64,000 nucleotides of DNA from Thalassobacillus devorans MSP14. Lineage in GTDB: Bacteria > Bacillota > Bacilli > Bacillales > Halobacillaceae. The notes below the pieces were generated by a model. It did no database searches. It was not told the DNA's origin and saw only the letters and a list, made by a program, of their open reading frames with translations. The position numbers and the translations under genes were made by a program. The stretch's first letter is position 1. Each line of letters starts with the position of its first letter. The stretch is from the NCBI RefSeq assembly GCF_000496835.1, contig NZ_KI543236.1, positions 1,176,589 to 1,240,588 on the forward strand. Direction: 5' to 3'. This document shows, piece after piece, positions 35,629 through 47,236 of the stretch.

Positions 35629-35655
35629 AATCCCTGTCTATACAGGGATTTTTTA
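35629..35655 (+). terminator. yneT terminator
   Basis: Stem AAATCCCTGT/ACAGGGATTTTTT with loop CTAT. Confidence 0.93.
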
Positions 35656-35737
35656 CTGTCAAAGGAAAACGTTACTTGCGTCTTTCGTCAAAAAGGCTAA
35701 AATAGAACAAGCAGATAGTATATCCGTTTACACTTAC

Positions 35738-35749
35738 GAACGTTTGTTC
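35738..35749. promoter_or_regulatory. LexA box upstream of parE-parC
   Basis: A perfect GAACGTTTGTTC (GAAC-N4-GTTC) lies 46 bp before the parE start, just after TTTACA (35727-35732) and before a TATTAT at 35753. SOS control of topoisomerase IV is indicated. Confidence 0.85.
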
Positions 35750-35767
35750 TATTATTATAACAGATAG

Positions 35768-37747
<1,980 letters not shown>

Positions 37748-37761
37748 AGGAGGATATTCTT

Positions 37762-40218
37762 TTGGCGGAAGTGGAGAATTACTTAGATTTACCTTTAGAA
37801 GAGGTCATCGGCGACCGTTTCGGAAGGTATAGTAAATACATCATACAGGAACGAGCGCTTCCGGATGCCCGTGATGGCTTAAAGCCAGTTCAGAGGAGGA
37901 TTCTGTATGCGATGCATCAGGAGAAGAACACGCATGACAAAGCTTTTCGTAAGTCAGCGAAGACAGTCGGTACGGTAATTGGTAACTACCACCCCCATGG
38001 TGATACCTCTGTCTATGATGCGATGGTGCGGCTCAGCCAGGATTGGAAGGTACGGAAGAACTTAGTTGAAATGCACGGAAATAACGGGAGTGTCGACGGA
38101 GATCCTCCTGCAGCGATGCGTTATACAGAAGCGCGTTTATCGAGCATCTCATCCGAACTGCTTCGGGATATTGAAAAAGAAACAGTCGATTTTATTCCGA
38201 ACTTTGATGATACGATTGAGGAACCTGTCGTCTTACCTGCTAAGTTCCCAAACCTGCTGGTTAACGGTTCCACTGGGATCTCAGCCGGATACGCTACCGA
38301 TATCCCTCCTCACAACATTGGTGAGGTGATTGATGCTGTCATCATGAAAATTGAAAAGTCGCAGGTTACAACAAGTGAACTGATGACAAAACTGAAGGGA
38401 CCTGACTTTCCAACGGGAGGTATCATACAGGGAGAAGACGGCATTCGAAAGGCTTACGAGACAGGTAAAGGGAAGGTCATTTTACGGGGGAGAGCGAAAA
38501 TTGAGGATATCAAAGGGAACAGGCAGCAAATCGTAATTGATGAAATTCCTTTTGAAGTCAATAAAGCAACCCTTGTCAAACGGATGGATGAACTTCGTAT
38601 CGATCGTAAAGTCGAAGGAATCGCTGAAGTCCGTGATGAAACTGATCGGACGGGGCTTCGTATTGTCATAGAGCTGAAAAAAGAGGCTAATAGTGAAGGT
38701 GTTTTGAATTATTTCTATAAAAACACCGATTTACAGATCACGTACCACTTCAATATGGTAGCCATCAAGGATAAGACCCCCCAATTATTGAGTTTACATC
38801 AGATTCTGGATTCCTATATTGCTCATCAAAAAGAAGTGGTGACCAGACAATCCAGGTATGACCTAAAGAAAGCAAAAGCACGCGCCCATATTGTAGAAGG
38901 CCTGATCAAAGCCATTTCGATATTGGATGAAGTAATCGCGACCATTCGTGCTTCAAAAGATAAACAAGATGCCAAAAAGCGTTTGATTCAGGCGTATGAT
39001 TTTACGGATGAACAGGCAGAAGCGATTGTCAATTTACAACTGTACCGGCTGACGAATACGGATATCACAGCTTTAGAAAAAGAAGCCGGTGAACTGAGGG
39101 ACCGGATTGCCTACTTAGAAGAGATTCTTGCTGATGAAAAGAAATTGCTGAAGGTAATCAAAGCTGATCTGAAAAAATTGAAAAAACAATATAACGATGA
39201 TCGACGTACTGAGATTCAGGCAGAAATTGAGGAATTGAAAATCAATCTGGAAGTCATGGTAGCCAGTGAAGATATCATCTTGTCAGTAACGAGGGATGGA
39301 TACGTGAAGCGGACAAGCCTTCGTTCTTACGCTGCATCCAATGGAGAGGATTTGGCGATCAAGGATGGTGACCACCTCCTCCGGTTGATCGAAATCAATA
39401 CGACTGACAAGCTGCTGTTATTTACCAATAAGGGCAACTACTTATATCTTCCTGTCCATGAAATCCCTGATATCCGGTGGAAGGATCTTGGGCAGCATAT
39501 TGCCAATCTGGTTCCGATAAACAAAGATGAAAAAATTGTAGCTGCCTACCCTGTTAGGGACTTCAAAGAAGAAAGTTGCCTGTTATTCTTTACGAAAAAT
39601 GGCATGATAAAGAAGAGTGACCTGTCGCTTTACGAAGCTCAGCGTTATTCAAAGCCGCTGGTAGCTATCAACCTGAAAGGTGATGATGAAGTAACGAACG
39701 TCCATATCACCAATGGGCATTCAGATATTTTCATTGCTTCTGATAAAGGTTACGCTCTGTGGTACCATGAAAGCGAAGTGAAAGCAGTCGGACAGCGGGC
39801 TGCAGGGGTAAAGGCCATCACCTTAAAAGAAGGTGAGCAAGTCGTCTCCGGCCAGGTCTTCGATGATTTATCTGACCCATCGATTGTCATAGTGACTCAC
39901 CGGGGAGCACTGAAACGGATGCGTCTCAAGGAATTTGAACAGAGCTCCCGTGCCAAACGGGGGGTAATCATGCTAAGGGAACTGAAAAAGAATCCCCACC
40001 GCATCATTAATATGCACTTGATGGCATCTGGTCAGGAACTGCAAGTGAAAAGTGAGAACGGAGAAGTATTGACGGTCAATCCCATGCAATATAAAGCTAA
40101 TGACCGTTATAGCAATGGCTCTTACATCGTGGACACCGACCAAAGCGGGAATGTGATTGATTCCTGGGTCAAAAATGAATATGAAAAACCATTCGATACT
40201 GAAAATGAGAGTTCCTAA
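37762..40218 (+). CDS. parC: DNA topoisomerase IV subunit A
   Basis: Breakage-reunion subunit of topoisomerase IV, 818 residues, from TTG 37762 behind GAGGAGGATATTC. The catalytic tyrosine is Tyr121 in AAMRYTEARLS. The quinolone-determining region is HPHGDTSVYDAM, with Thr82 and Asp86 at the sites equivalent to S. aureus Ser80 and Glu84. The C-terminal beta-pinwheel begins near residue 500. A terminator follows. Confidence 0.97.
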   Translation: MAEVENYLDLPLEEVIGDRFGRYSKYIIQERALPDARDGLKPVQRRILYAMHQEKNTHDKAFRKSAKTVGTVIGNYHPHGDTSVYDAMVRLSQDWKVRKNLVEMHGNNGSVDGDPPAAMRYTEARLSSISSELLRDIEKETVDFIPNFDDTIEEPVVLPAKFPNLLVNGSTGISAGYATDIPPHNIGEVIDAVIMKIEKSQVTTSELMTKLKGPDFPTGGIIQGEDGIRKAYETGKGKVILRGRAKIEDIKGNRQQIVIDEIPFEVNKATLVKRMDELRIDRKVEGIAEVRDETDRTGLRIVIELKKEANSEGVLNYFYKNTDLQITYHFNMVAIKDKTPQLLSLHQILDSYIAHQKEVVTRQSRYDLKKAKARAHIVEGLIKAISILDEVIATIRASKDKQDAKKRLIQAYDFTDEQAEAIVNLQLYRLTNTDITALEKEAGELRDRIAYLEEILADEKKLLKVIKADLKKLKKQYNDDRRTEIQAEIEELKINLEVMVASEDIILSVTRDGYVKRTSLRSYAASNGEDLAIKDGDHLLRLIEINTTDKLLLFTNKGNYLYLPVHEIPDIRWKDLGQHIANLVPINKDEKIVAAYPVRDFKEESCLLFFTKNGMIKKSDLSLYEAQRYSKPLVAINLKGDDEVTNVHITNGHSDIFIASDKGYALWYHESEVKAVGQRAAGVKAITLKEGEQVVSGQVFDDLSDPSIVIVTHRGALKRMRLKEFEQSSRAKRGVIMLRELKKNPHRIINMHLMASGQELQVKSENGEVLTVNPMQYKANDRYSNGSYIVDTDQSGNVIDSWVKNEYEKPFDTENESS

Positions 40219-40267
40219 CAAGCTTTAAGGCCAGCGAAACTGTTTTAACTCGATGAATGGATCCTTC

Positions 40268-40300
40268 AAGCCATCCAGGGAGCTGCCTGGATGGCTTTCT
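40268..40300 (+). terminator. parEC terminator
   Basis: The 10-bp stem GCCATCCAGG/CCTGGATGGC with loop GAGCTG is followed by TTTCT. Confidence 0.88.
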
Positions 40301-40383
40301 ATGTAAATATTCAAAAAGTCTTTGTGATTTTTGAAAAATGTGATAAAATTGTGACAAATGTCTAGTGGGAAAGGGGATGGTGT

Positions 40384-41022
40384 ATGGCCGAGTTAAGAGA
40401 GACAATCCTTAAAACCTCGCTTGAACTATTTGAGCAAAAAGGGTTTCATGGAGTGACAGTCAACCAGATCGTAGCAGCCTCAAATACTTCAAAAGGTGGA
40501 TTTTATCATCACTTCCAATCAAAGGATGAGCTATTATTCGTGATTCACGATACTTTCATTACATATGTTTTGAAGGAAGCAAAAGCAGCCAATGAAATCC
40601 ACAGATCTCCCATCAAGAAAATCCAATCGATCATCAAAGCATTTGTTAAAGTTTTTGACTTGTACAAACCACACATCTCAGTATTTTACCAGGAAAGCAA
40701 TTATCTGAAACCTGAATATGAAGAACAAATCAAACGTAAGCGTGATGCATTCAAGCAAATGGTTTTTCATGTGATCGAAGAAGGTCAGGAAACCGGTGAC
40801 TTCAGAAAAGAACTGCCCATGGAAATCACAGGCATGGCAATTCTCGGAATGGTCAACTGGATTTACAAATGGTATAGCCGGGACGGCAAATATTCGATCG
40901 ATGAAATCGCCGATGTCTATGTCGATATTATCCTGCATGCCGTGCTGGCAACCAATTCGGTTCATGAAGAAAGCCTCCAGTCTCAGATGCTTGAACGTCC
41001 TTTTTTTACTAATGAAAAGTAA
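40384..41022 (+). CDS. TetR-family regulator of the acyl-CoA/leucine operon
   Basis: A 212-residue TetR repressor: HTH at about 10-60 (GFHGVTVNQIVAASNTSKGG, then FYHHFQSKDELL) and a ligand domain rich in aromatic residues. A promoter TTGTGA-16 bp-TAAAAT precedes it (about 40322-40349). It is directly upstream of the catabolic operon, and an 18-bp dyad separates them, so it probably controls the operon in response to an acyl-CoA. The ligand is inference. Confidence 0.88.
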   Translation: MAELRETILKTSLELFEQKGFHGVTVNQIVAASNTSKGGFYHHFQSKDELLFVIHDTFITYVLKEAKAANEIHRSPIKKIQSIIKAFVKVFDLYKPHISVFYQESNYLKPEYEEQIKRKRDAFKQMVFHVIEEGQETGDFRKELPMEITGMAILGMVNWIYKWYSRDGKYSIDEIADVYVDIILHAVLATNSVHEESLQSQMLERPFFTNEK

Positions 41023-41049
41023 ACGCTTACATTATATTTTGAGCAAAAC

Positions 41050-41067
41050 AGACCAACCAGTCGGTCT
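41050..41067. promoter_or_regulatory. Probable TetR operator
   Basis: AGACCAACCAGTCGGTCT is an 18-bp near-perfect dyad (AGACC-R-AC/GT-Y-GGTCT), placed between the regulator and the first catabolic gene, 32 bp before the start. The shape and position fit a TetR site. Confidence 0.75.
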
Positions 41068-41098
41068 CTAAAAAAAGGATCATTAAAGGGGGAGCACT

Positions 41099-42241
41099 AT
41101 GAATTTTGAATTGACGAAAGAACAGGACATGACCCGTAAGATGGTAAGGGATTTTGCCCAGGATGTTATTCAGCCGAGAGCTATTGACATCGATGTGAAT
41201 GCAAAGTTTCCAGAAGATATATTTAAGGAAATGGGGAAGCTCGGCCTCCTGGGTATTCCGTTCCCGGAAGAATATGGGGGAGCTGGCGGGGATACCATCA
41301 CATACGCTCTAGCAGTTGAAGAAATCGGCCGGGTCTGTGGTGGAACCGGACTTAGCTATGCAGCAGCTGTGTCACTCGGTTCGAGCCCGATTTATTATTT
41401 TGGAACAGAGGAGCAAAAACAGGAATATCTTGTACCGCTTGCAAAAGGGGAAGGTCTGGCATCATTCGGACTTACAGAACCGAATGCAGGTTCGGATGCA
41501 GGAGGAACACAGACAAAAGCAGTGCTGGAAGGTGATGAATATGTGATCAATGGAGAAAAGAGCTGGATCACAAACGCTGGTTATGCCCGCTCCATTACCG
41601 TCACAGCCGTCTCTGGAAAACGTGACGATGGTAAAAATATCATCTCTGCATTTATCGTCCCGACCGACACTCCTGGTCTTACAATCAATAGTAACTATGA
41701 CAAAATGGGGGTTCGGGGATCCAATACTTCTGAAATCATTTTAGAGGATGTGCGGGTACCAAAAGAGAATATATTAGGAGACCCGAAAAAAGGATTTGGT
41801 CAATTCTTATATACTCTTGACGGTGGGCGGATATCAATTGCTGCGCTTGCTGTCGGAATAGCACAGGCTTCACTCGACCGGGCACTTGCTTATGCCAAAG
41901 AACGAAAGCAGTTCGGCCAGTCGATTTCAAACTTCCAGGCGATTCAATTCAAATTAGCTGATATGGCAATGGAAGTGGAACTGGCAAGGAATATCACCTT
42001 GAAAGCTGCATGGCTGAAAGACCAGGGCAAGCCGTTTACCAAGGAATCCGCTTATGCGAAACTGTTCGCATCTGAAACCGCTTTCCGGTCTGCCAACCAG
42101 GCAATTCAAATTCACGGGGGTTACGGCTATATGCGTGAATACGAAGTGGAACGGTACCTTCGTGATGCTAAACTTCTGGAAATCGGAGAAGGAACGTCAG
42201 AAATCCAGCGTTTGGTCATCGCCCGGCAGCTGGGATGCTAA
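41099..42241 (+). CDS. Acyl-CoA dehydrogenase (YngJ type)
   Basis: A 380-residue FAD enzyme that introduces a 2,3-double bond into short or branched acyl-CoA. Signatures are [27 protein letters not shown] and [20 protein letters not shown]. The catalytic base position holds Glu364 ([12 protein letters not shown]), as in short-chain enzymes, whereas isovaleryl-CoA dehydrogenases usually have Ala/Gly there. The operon suggests isovaleryl-CoA or a related branched substrate. It is the first gene after the operator. Confidence 0.92.
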   Translation: MNFELTKEQDMTRKMVRDFAQDVIQPRAIDIDVNAKFPEDIFKEMGKLGLLGIPFPEEYGGAGGDTITYALAVEEIGRVCGGTGLSYAAAVSLGSSPIYYFGTEEQKQEYLVPLAKGEGLASFGLTEPNAGSDAGGTQTKAVLEGDEYVINGEKSWITNAGYARSITVTAVSGKRDDGKNIISAFIVPTDTPGLTINSNYDKMGVRGSNTSEIILEDVRVPKENILGDPKKGFGQFLYTLDGGRISIAALAVGIAQASLDRALAYAKERKQFGQSISNFQAIQFKLADMAMEVELARNITLKAAWLKDQGKPFTKESAYAKLFASETAFRSANQAIQIHGGYGYMREYEVERYLRDAKLLEIGEGTSEIQRLVIARQLGC

Positions 42242-42262
42242 ATTATTGCGAGGAGGAACTGT

Positions 42263-43903
42263 ATGACTTTATTAAAACAGACTGTTGGTGACATTTTAGA
42301 AGAACAGGCAAAAACACTTCCAGACCATGAAGCTTTCGTCTATCCCGAGTTGAACCTTCGAAAAACCTATAAAGAACTTGATGAAATAACGGATGAAGCT
42401 GCCAAAGGTTTCATGGCGATGGGAATTGAAAAAGGGGAGCATGTTGCCATATGGGCAGATAACAAACCGGAATGGCTGATTTCCCAATTCGCAACAGGGA
42501 AAATGGGAGCCGTTTTGGTTACTGTCAATACGAATTACCGTGCTCAGGAGCTTGAATATCTGCTGAAACAATCTGATTCCACGACTTTGATTTTGGCAGA
42601 GACTTTCCGGGGAGCATCTTACATCGATATTTTAAAAGAGGTATGTCCGGAACTGGAAATCTCAGAAAAAGGGGATATCCATTGTGAAAAACTGCCAAAC
42701 CTGAAGCGGGTCATCGTATTGAGTGATAAGGAATACAAAGGCTGCTACAAGTGGCAGGATCTGATGGATATGGGCAAGGAAACGGAAGACGAGGCGTTGA
42801 AACAACGGAAAGCAATGTTATCTTATGATGAAGTCATTAATATGCAGTACACTTCTGGTACGACCGGGTTTCCGAAAGGTGTCATGCTGACGCATTACAA
42901 CATTGTCAATAACGGTAAACAAGTAGCGGAAGCGATGAAAATGACGAAAGATGACCGCCTCTGTATCCCGGTTCCGTTTTTCCACTGTTTCGGCTGCGTC
43001 ATGAGTACGATTGCCTGTGTAACCCAGGGAGCGACAATGGTAATTTTAGAGCAGTTCGATCCTGAAAAGGTGCTCAACGCAGTAGAAAGTGAACAGTGTA
43101 CGGCTCTTCATGGAGTGCCGACGATGTTCATTGCAGAGCTGAACCACCCTAAATTTGAAAGTATTAATACTGCCTCTCTCAGAACAGGTATCATGGCGGG
43201 TTCCTCCTGTCCGATGGAAGTGATGAAGGATGTCATCAATAAAATGGGAGCAGAAGAAATCACGATTGCTTATGGACAGACAGAATCCTCTCCGGTTATC
43301 ACTCAGACACGTACCGATGATACGATTGAACGCCGTGTCAGCACAGTGGGGAAAGCCCATCCGAATGTGGAAGTGAAAATTGTCGATCCAAGTACCAACA
43401 AGGAAGTAGAACCAGGCGTTCCCGGAGAGCTTTGCACGCGTGGATACCTGGTTATGGAAGGCTATTATAAGAACGATGAAGCAACTCAAATGGCGATCGA
43501 TACAGAAGGGTGGCTGCACACCGGCGATATTGGGGTCATGGATGAAGATGGTTATGTAGAGATCACAGGCCGTATCAAAGATATGATCATTCGCGGCGGG
43601 GAAAATGTCTACCCTCGGGAAATCGAAGAATTCCTATACCAATACCCGGAAGTCCTTGATGTTCAGGTGGTCGGTATACCAGATAGTAAATATGGGGAAG
43701 AAATCATGGCCTGGATTATCCCGAAAGAAGGTAAAACCATCTCAGAAAAAGAAATCCGTGAATTTTGCGAAGGGAAAATTTCCAAGCATAAAATCCCGCG
43801 TTATATCGAATTTACGGATGAATATCCAATGACCGCCAGTGGAAAAATCCAAAAGTTCAAACTTCGTGAAACAGCGTTGGAAAAATTACAATCGAAATCG
43901 TAA
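42263..43903 (+). CDS. yngI: Acyl-CoA synthetase (YngI type)
   Basis: A 546-residue AMP-forming ligase. The AMP motif is MQYTSGTTGFPKGVMLTH; later motifs are YGQTESSPV, EGWLHTGDIG and the final Lys segment TASGKIQKFKLRE. It activates a short or medium carboxylate, possibly feeding the operon. The start follows AGGAGGAACTGT, 21 bp after the dehydrogenase. Confidence 0.92.
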   Translation: MTLLKQTVGDILEEQAKTLPDHEAFVYPELNLRKTYKELDEITDEAAKGFMAMGIEKGEHVAIWADNKPEWLISQFATGKMGAVLVTVNTNYRAQELEYLLKQSDSTTLILAETFRGASYIDILKEVCPELEISEKGDIHCEKLPNLKRVIVLSDKEYKGCYKWQDLMDMGKETEDEALKQRKAMLSYDEVINMQYTSGTTGFPKGVMLTHYNIVNNGKQVAEAMKMTKDDRLCIPVPFFHCFGCVMSTIACVTQGATMVILEQFDPEKVLNAVESEQCTALHGVPTMFIAELNHPKFESINTASLRTGIMAGSSCPMEVMKDVINKMGAEEITIAYGQTESSPVITQTRTDDTIERRVSTVGKAHPNVEVKIVDPSTNKEVEPGVPGELCTRGYLVMEGYYKNDEATQMAIDTEGWLHTGDIGVMDEDGYVEITGRIKDMIIRGGENVYPREIEEFLYQYPEVLDVQVVGIPDSKYGEEIMAWIIPKEGKTISEKEIREFCEGKISKHKIPRYIEFTDEYPMTASGKIQKFKLRETALEKLQSKS

Positions 43904-43914
43904 TCAAAGGAGGA

Positions 43915-45276
43915 GTGTCCATGTTCCAAAAAATATTGATTGCTAATCGTGGAGAAATAGCTGCCCGAATCATCCGAACATGTAAAAAAATGAATATAGC
44001 AACGGTCGCTGTCTATTCAGAAGCGGATCAGTATGCTCCTTTTGTAAAACAGGTAGATGAAAGTTACCTGATAGGCAAACCACGTGTAAATGAATCTTAC
44101 TTGAATATCGACAATATACTGGAGGCAGCCGAAAAGTCAGGATCTGAAGCTATTCATCCAGGATATGGATTGTTAAGCGAAAACGCAGAATTCGCAAGAA
44201 GATGCCGGAAAGCCGGACTTACGTTCATCGGCCCCTCTGAAGAAGTAATGGCAAAGATGGGAGATAAAGTTGCTGCCAGGCAAGCGATGAAAGAAGCAGG
44301 CGTTCCAATCGTTCCAGGTACCGACCAGGCGGTCTCAGATGTGGAAGAAGCAAAGGCATATGCCAATGAATTCGGTTATCCGATCATGCTGAAGGCAGCT
44401 GCTGGCGGCGGTGGCATCGGCATGCAGGCTGTCAATAATGATGCGGAGTTAGAAAAAGCGTTCGAAGGTAATTCCAAGCGTGCGGAAACCTTCTTTGGTG
44501 ATGGGACGATGTTTTTAGAGAAGCAAATCCTGCGCCCGCGACATATCGAGATCCAGGTACTTGCTGATGAACATGGAAATGCCGTCCATTTATTCGAAAG
44601 AGAATGTTCCATTCAGCGGAGGCATCAAAAAGTGGTCGAAGAAGCACCTTCGCCATTTTTGTCCGAAAAAACCAGGAAGGAAATGGGCGATACCGCTATT
44701 CAGGCCGTGAAAGTGCTGCGTTATAAAAACGCGGGTACCATCGAATTTTTAGTCGATAAAGATGAGAATTTCTACTTTTTAGAAATGAACACAAGACTAC
44801 AGGTAGAACATCCCGTCACTGAAGAAATCACAGGCATTGATTTGGTGGAACAGCAGCTTCGGGTTGCTAATGGTGAACCGCTTCCTTTCGAGCAACAGGA
44901 TCTTAAACGGAACGGCCATGCCATCGAAGTTCGAATTTATGCAGAGGATCCTGTCCGTTTCTTCCCTTCTCCGGGTCAATTGACCAAATTCAACGTCCCG
45001 GAAGGGGAAGGAATCCGACATGAATTAGCGGTAGCGGAAGACTCAAAGGTGACCCCATTCTATGATCCTATGATCGCAAAACTGATTGCTTACGGGAATG
45101 ACCGCAAGGAAGCGATCGCCCGTCTCCGAGGAGCACTGGAGAACTATCAGGTAGAAGGAATAAAAACGAACATCCCGATGCTGAAGGATGTAATCGCTCA
45201 TGAAAAGTTCAAAGCAGGAGCGACAGAAACATCATTTGTAGAAGAATACTATTTACCACTTGTAACTGAAAAATAG
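43915..45276 (+). CDS. yngH: Biotin carboxylase subunit (YngH type)
   Basis: A 453-residue AccC-like enzyme: ATP-grasp with AAAGGGGIGMQAV, FLEKQILRPRHIEIQVLAD, RECSIQRRHQKVVEEAPSP, NAGTIEFLVD and EMNTRLQVEHPVTE. It carboxylates biotin on the small carrier encoded next. With the carboxyltransferase at 47237 it forms a methylcrotonyl- or related acyl-CoA carboxylase. The start is 11 bp after yngI behind AAAGGAGGAG. Confidence 0.95.
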   Translation: MSMFQKILIANRGEIAARIIRTCKKMNIATVAVYSEADQYAPFVKQVDESYLIGKPRVNESYLNIDNILEAAEKSGSEAIHPGYGLLSENAEFARRCRKAGLTFIGPSEEVMAKMGDKVAARQAMKEAGVPIVPGTDQAVSDVEEAKAYANEFGYPIMLKAAAGGGGIGMQAVNNDAELEKAFEGNSKRAETFFGDGTMFLEKQILRPRHIEIQVLADEHGNAVHLFERECSIQRRHQKVVEEAPSPFLSEKTRKEMGDTAIQAVKVLRYKNAGTIEFLVDKDENFYFLEMNTRLQVEHPVTEEITGIDLVEQQLRVANGEPLPFEQQDLKRNGHAIEVRIYAEDPVRFFPSPGQLTKFNVPEGEGIRHELAVAEDSKVTPFYDPMIAKLIAYGNDRKEAIARLRGALENYQVEGIKTNIPMLKDVIAHEKFKAGATETSFVEEYYLPLVTEK

Positions 45277-45289
45277 GGAGGAATCAGAC

Positions 45290-45502
45290 ATGACAGAAGT
45301 AAAAGCATCAATGGCAGGAAGTGTATGGAAAGTAGTAGCAGCAGAAGGAGACAGTATCACAAGCGGCCAGGATCTTGTTATTTTGGAATCTATGAAAATG
45401 GAGATTCCTGTTCCGGCTGAAGCGGACGGGACTGTTAAAGAGCTGAAAGTGAACGAAGGAGACTTCGTCAATGAAGGCGACGTCATTGCAATCATCGAAT
45501 AA
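45290..45502 (+). CDS. Biotin carrier protein (YngHB type)
   Basis: A 70-residue single biotinyl domain with the attachment motif ESMKMEIPV (Lys of MKM) and a MAGSVWKV start. It is the mobile arm between biotin carboxylase and carboxyltransferase. It lies 13 bp after yngH. Confidence 0.95.
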   Translation: MTEVKASMAGSVWKVVAAEGDSITSGQDLVILESMKMEIPVPAEADGTVKELKVNEGDFVNEGDVIAIIE

Positions 45503-45517
45503 TTAGGAGCGGTTTTT

Positions 45518-46423
45518 ATGTTGCAATTACCGGAACAAGTAACCATCAAGGAGGTCGGCCCACGGGACGGTCTTCAAAATGAAAAAAAACGGATCGAAAC
45601 GGAAGATAAAGTAGCCTGGATCGATCACTTATCTGCATCCGGGTTGTCCTATATCGAAATTTCATCATTTGTCCATCCGAAATGGATTCCACAGCTTGCC
45701 GACGCCAGAGAAGTGGCAGAAGCAATTAAGCGTCATCCGGAAATTACCTACGCTGCATTAGTCCCTAACATGAAGGGATTGGAGCGGGCGATAGAAACAG
45801 AGATAGATGAAGTTTCCATCTTCATGTCTAGCAGTGAGGCGCATAACAAGAAGAATATTAATAAATCCATCGAAGAAACTTATCCTGTGTTGAAGGAGGT
45901 CGTGGATGGAGCCCAACAGGCAGGTAAAAGTGTCAGAGGCTACGTATCTACGGTGTTTGGGTGCCCGTATGATGGCCATGTACCTGTCGACCAGGTTCTC
46001 CGTGTCTGCGACCGGTTATTTGAAATGGGGATCGATGAACTATCACTCGGAGATACCATTGGTGTAGCTGATCCAAAGCAAGTGGACCAGGTACTGGCAG
46101 AGGTTAAAGAGCGTTTTTCCTTCGACAGGATCGCTATGCATTTTCACAACACGAGGGGGATGGCACTAGCAAACGTGCTTGTATCCCTTCAGCATGGTGT
46201 AACTACTTTCGATGGAGCTTTAGGAGGACTTGGCGGATGCCCATATGCCAAGGGGGCTTCTGGTAATCTGGCAACGGATGATCTCGTCCATATGCTGAAC
46301 CAGATGGGTATCGACACCGGGATCCGTCAAGACAAACTGCTCGAAGCTGCGACATACATTCAAAGTAAACTGGATAAAGAATTACCTAGTCACCAAATGC
46401 AAGTGACAAACCGTTCTTCCTGA
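45518..46423 (+). CDS. yngG: Hydroxymethylglutaryl-CoA lyase (YngG type)
   Basis: Cleaves HMG-CoA to acetoacetate and acetyl-CoA, the last step of leucine breakdown. The 301-residue TIM barrel has EVGPRDGLQNEKK, the catalytic Arg and metal residues, HFHNTRGMALANVL and the active-site loop GGLGGCPYAKGASGN with the catalytic Cys. Confidence 0.95.
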   Translation: MLQLPEQVTIKEVGPRDGLQNEKKRIETEDKVAWIDHLSASGLSYIEISSFVHPKWIPQLADAREVAEAIKRHPEITYAALVPNMKGLERAIETEIDEVSIFMSSSEAHNKKNINKSIEETYPVLKEVVDGAQQAGKSVRGYVSTVFGCPYDGHVPVDQVLRVCDRLFEMGIDELSLGDTIGVADPKQVDQVLAEVKERFSFDRIAMHFHNTRGMALANVLVSLQHGVTTFDGALGGLGGCPYAKGASGNLATDDLVHMLNQMGIDTGIRQDKLLEAATYIQSKLDKELPSHQMQVTNRSS

Positions 46424-46435
46424 GGAGGATACATT

Positions 46436-47218
46436 ATGTTGGAATTAGTGAAACTTGAAGAACCGGCAGAACACGTCAAGAAATTGACCTTGAATCGCCC
46501 TGAAGCTGCCAATGCCCTATCCAAACAGTTGCTTGCTGAAATTAATGAAGCCTTGGGAGAAGTTGAAAAAAATAAAAATACCCGCTGCCTGATCATTACT
46601 GGAAGTGGTGGAAAAGCGTTTTGTGCCGGGGCAGATTTAAAAGAACGTAGAGGCATGACAGAACAAGAGGTCGTTGAGACGGTAACCCTGATTGGTGATA
46701 CCATTCATCGGGTGGAGCAAATAGAGATCCCTACGATAGCAGTTTTAAATGGCGTTGCCTTCGGCGGAGGATTGGAACTTGCCCTGGCCTGTGATCTACG
46801 GTTAAGTTCCAATGCAGCTAAGATGGGATTGACTGAAACTTCGCTTGGAATCATTCCAGGGGCAGGCGGCACCCAAAGACTTTCACGTCTGGTCGGACTT
46901 GGAAAAGCGAAAGAATTGATTTTTACAGCAAAGCCGATCACCTGTGAGACAGCCCGGTCAATAGGTCTTATCGAATATGCTTATGACCAGACGATCGTTC
47001 AGGAAGAAGCCTTAGCTTTAGCTGAGAGGATCGCTAATAATGCTCCTATTGCTCTAAGGCAGGCAAAAAAAGCAATCCACCAGGGGTTTCAGACAGACAT
47101 AGAAACAGGACTGCAAATCGAGAAAATGTGCTACCAGACAACTATTCCTACGAAGGACCGCTTAGAAGGTCTCCAGGCATTCAAAGAAAAGAGGAAGCCC
47201 ATTTACCGTGGTGAATAG
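46436..47218 (+). CDS. yngF: Enoyl-CoA hydratase family (methylglutaconyl-CoA hydratase, YngF type)
   Basis: A 260-residue crotonase-fold enzyme: NRPEAANALS, AFCAGADLKERRGM, AVLNGVAFGGGLELALACD and the oxyanion/catalytic segment LGIIPGAGGTQRLSRLVG. In this operon it should hydrate 3-methylglutaconyl-CoA to HMG-CoA. Confidence 0.94.
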   Translation: MLELVKLEEPAEHVKKLTLNRPEAANALSKQLLAEINEALGEVEKNKNTRCLIITGSGGKAFCAGADLKERRGMTEQEVVETVTLIGDTIHRVEQIEIPTIAVLNGVAFGGGLELALACDLRLSSNAAKMGLTETSLGIIPGAGGTQRLSRLVGLGKAKELIFTAKPITCETARSIGLIEYAYDQTIVQEEALALAERIANNAPIALRQAKKAIHQGFQTDIETGLQIEKMCYQTTIPTKDRLEGLQAFKEKRKPIYRGE

Positions 47219-47236
47219 AACAGGAGGGAAAGCTTC

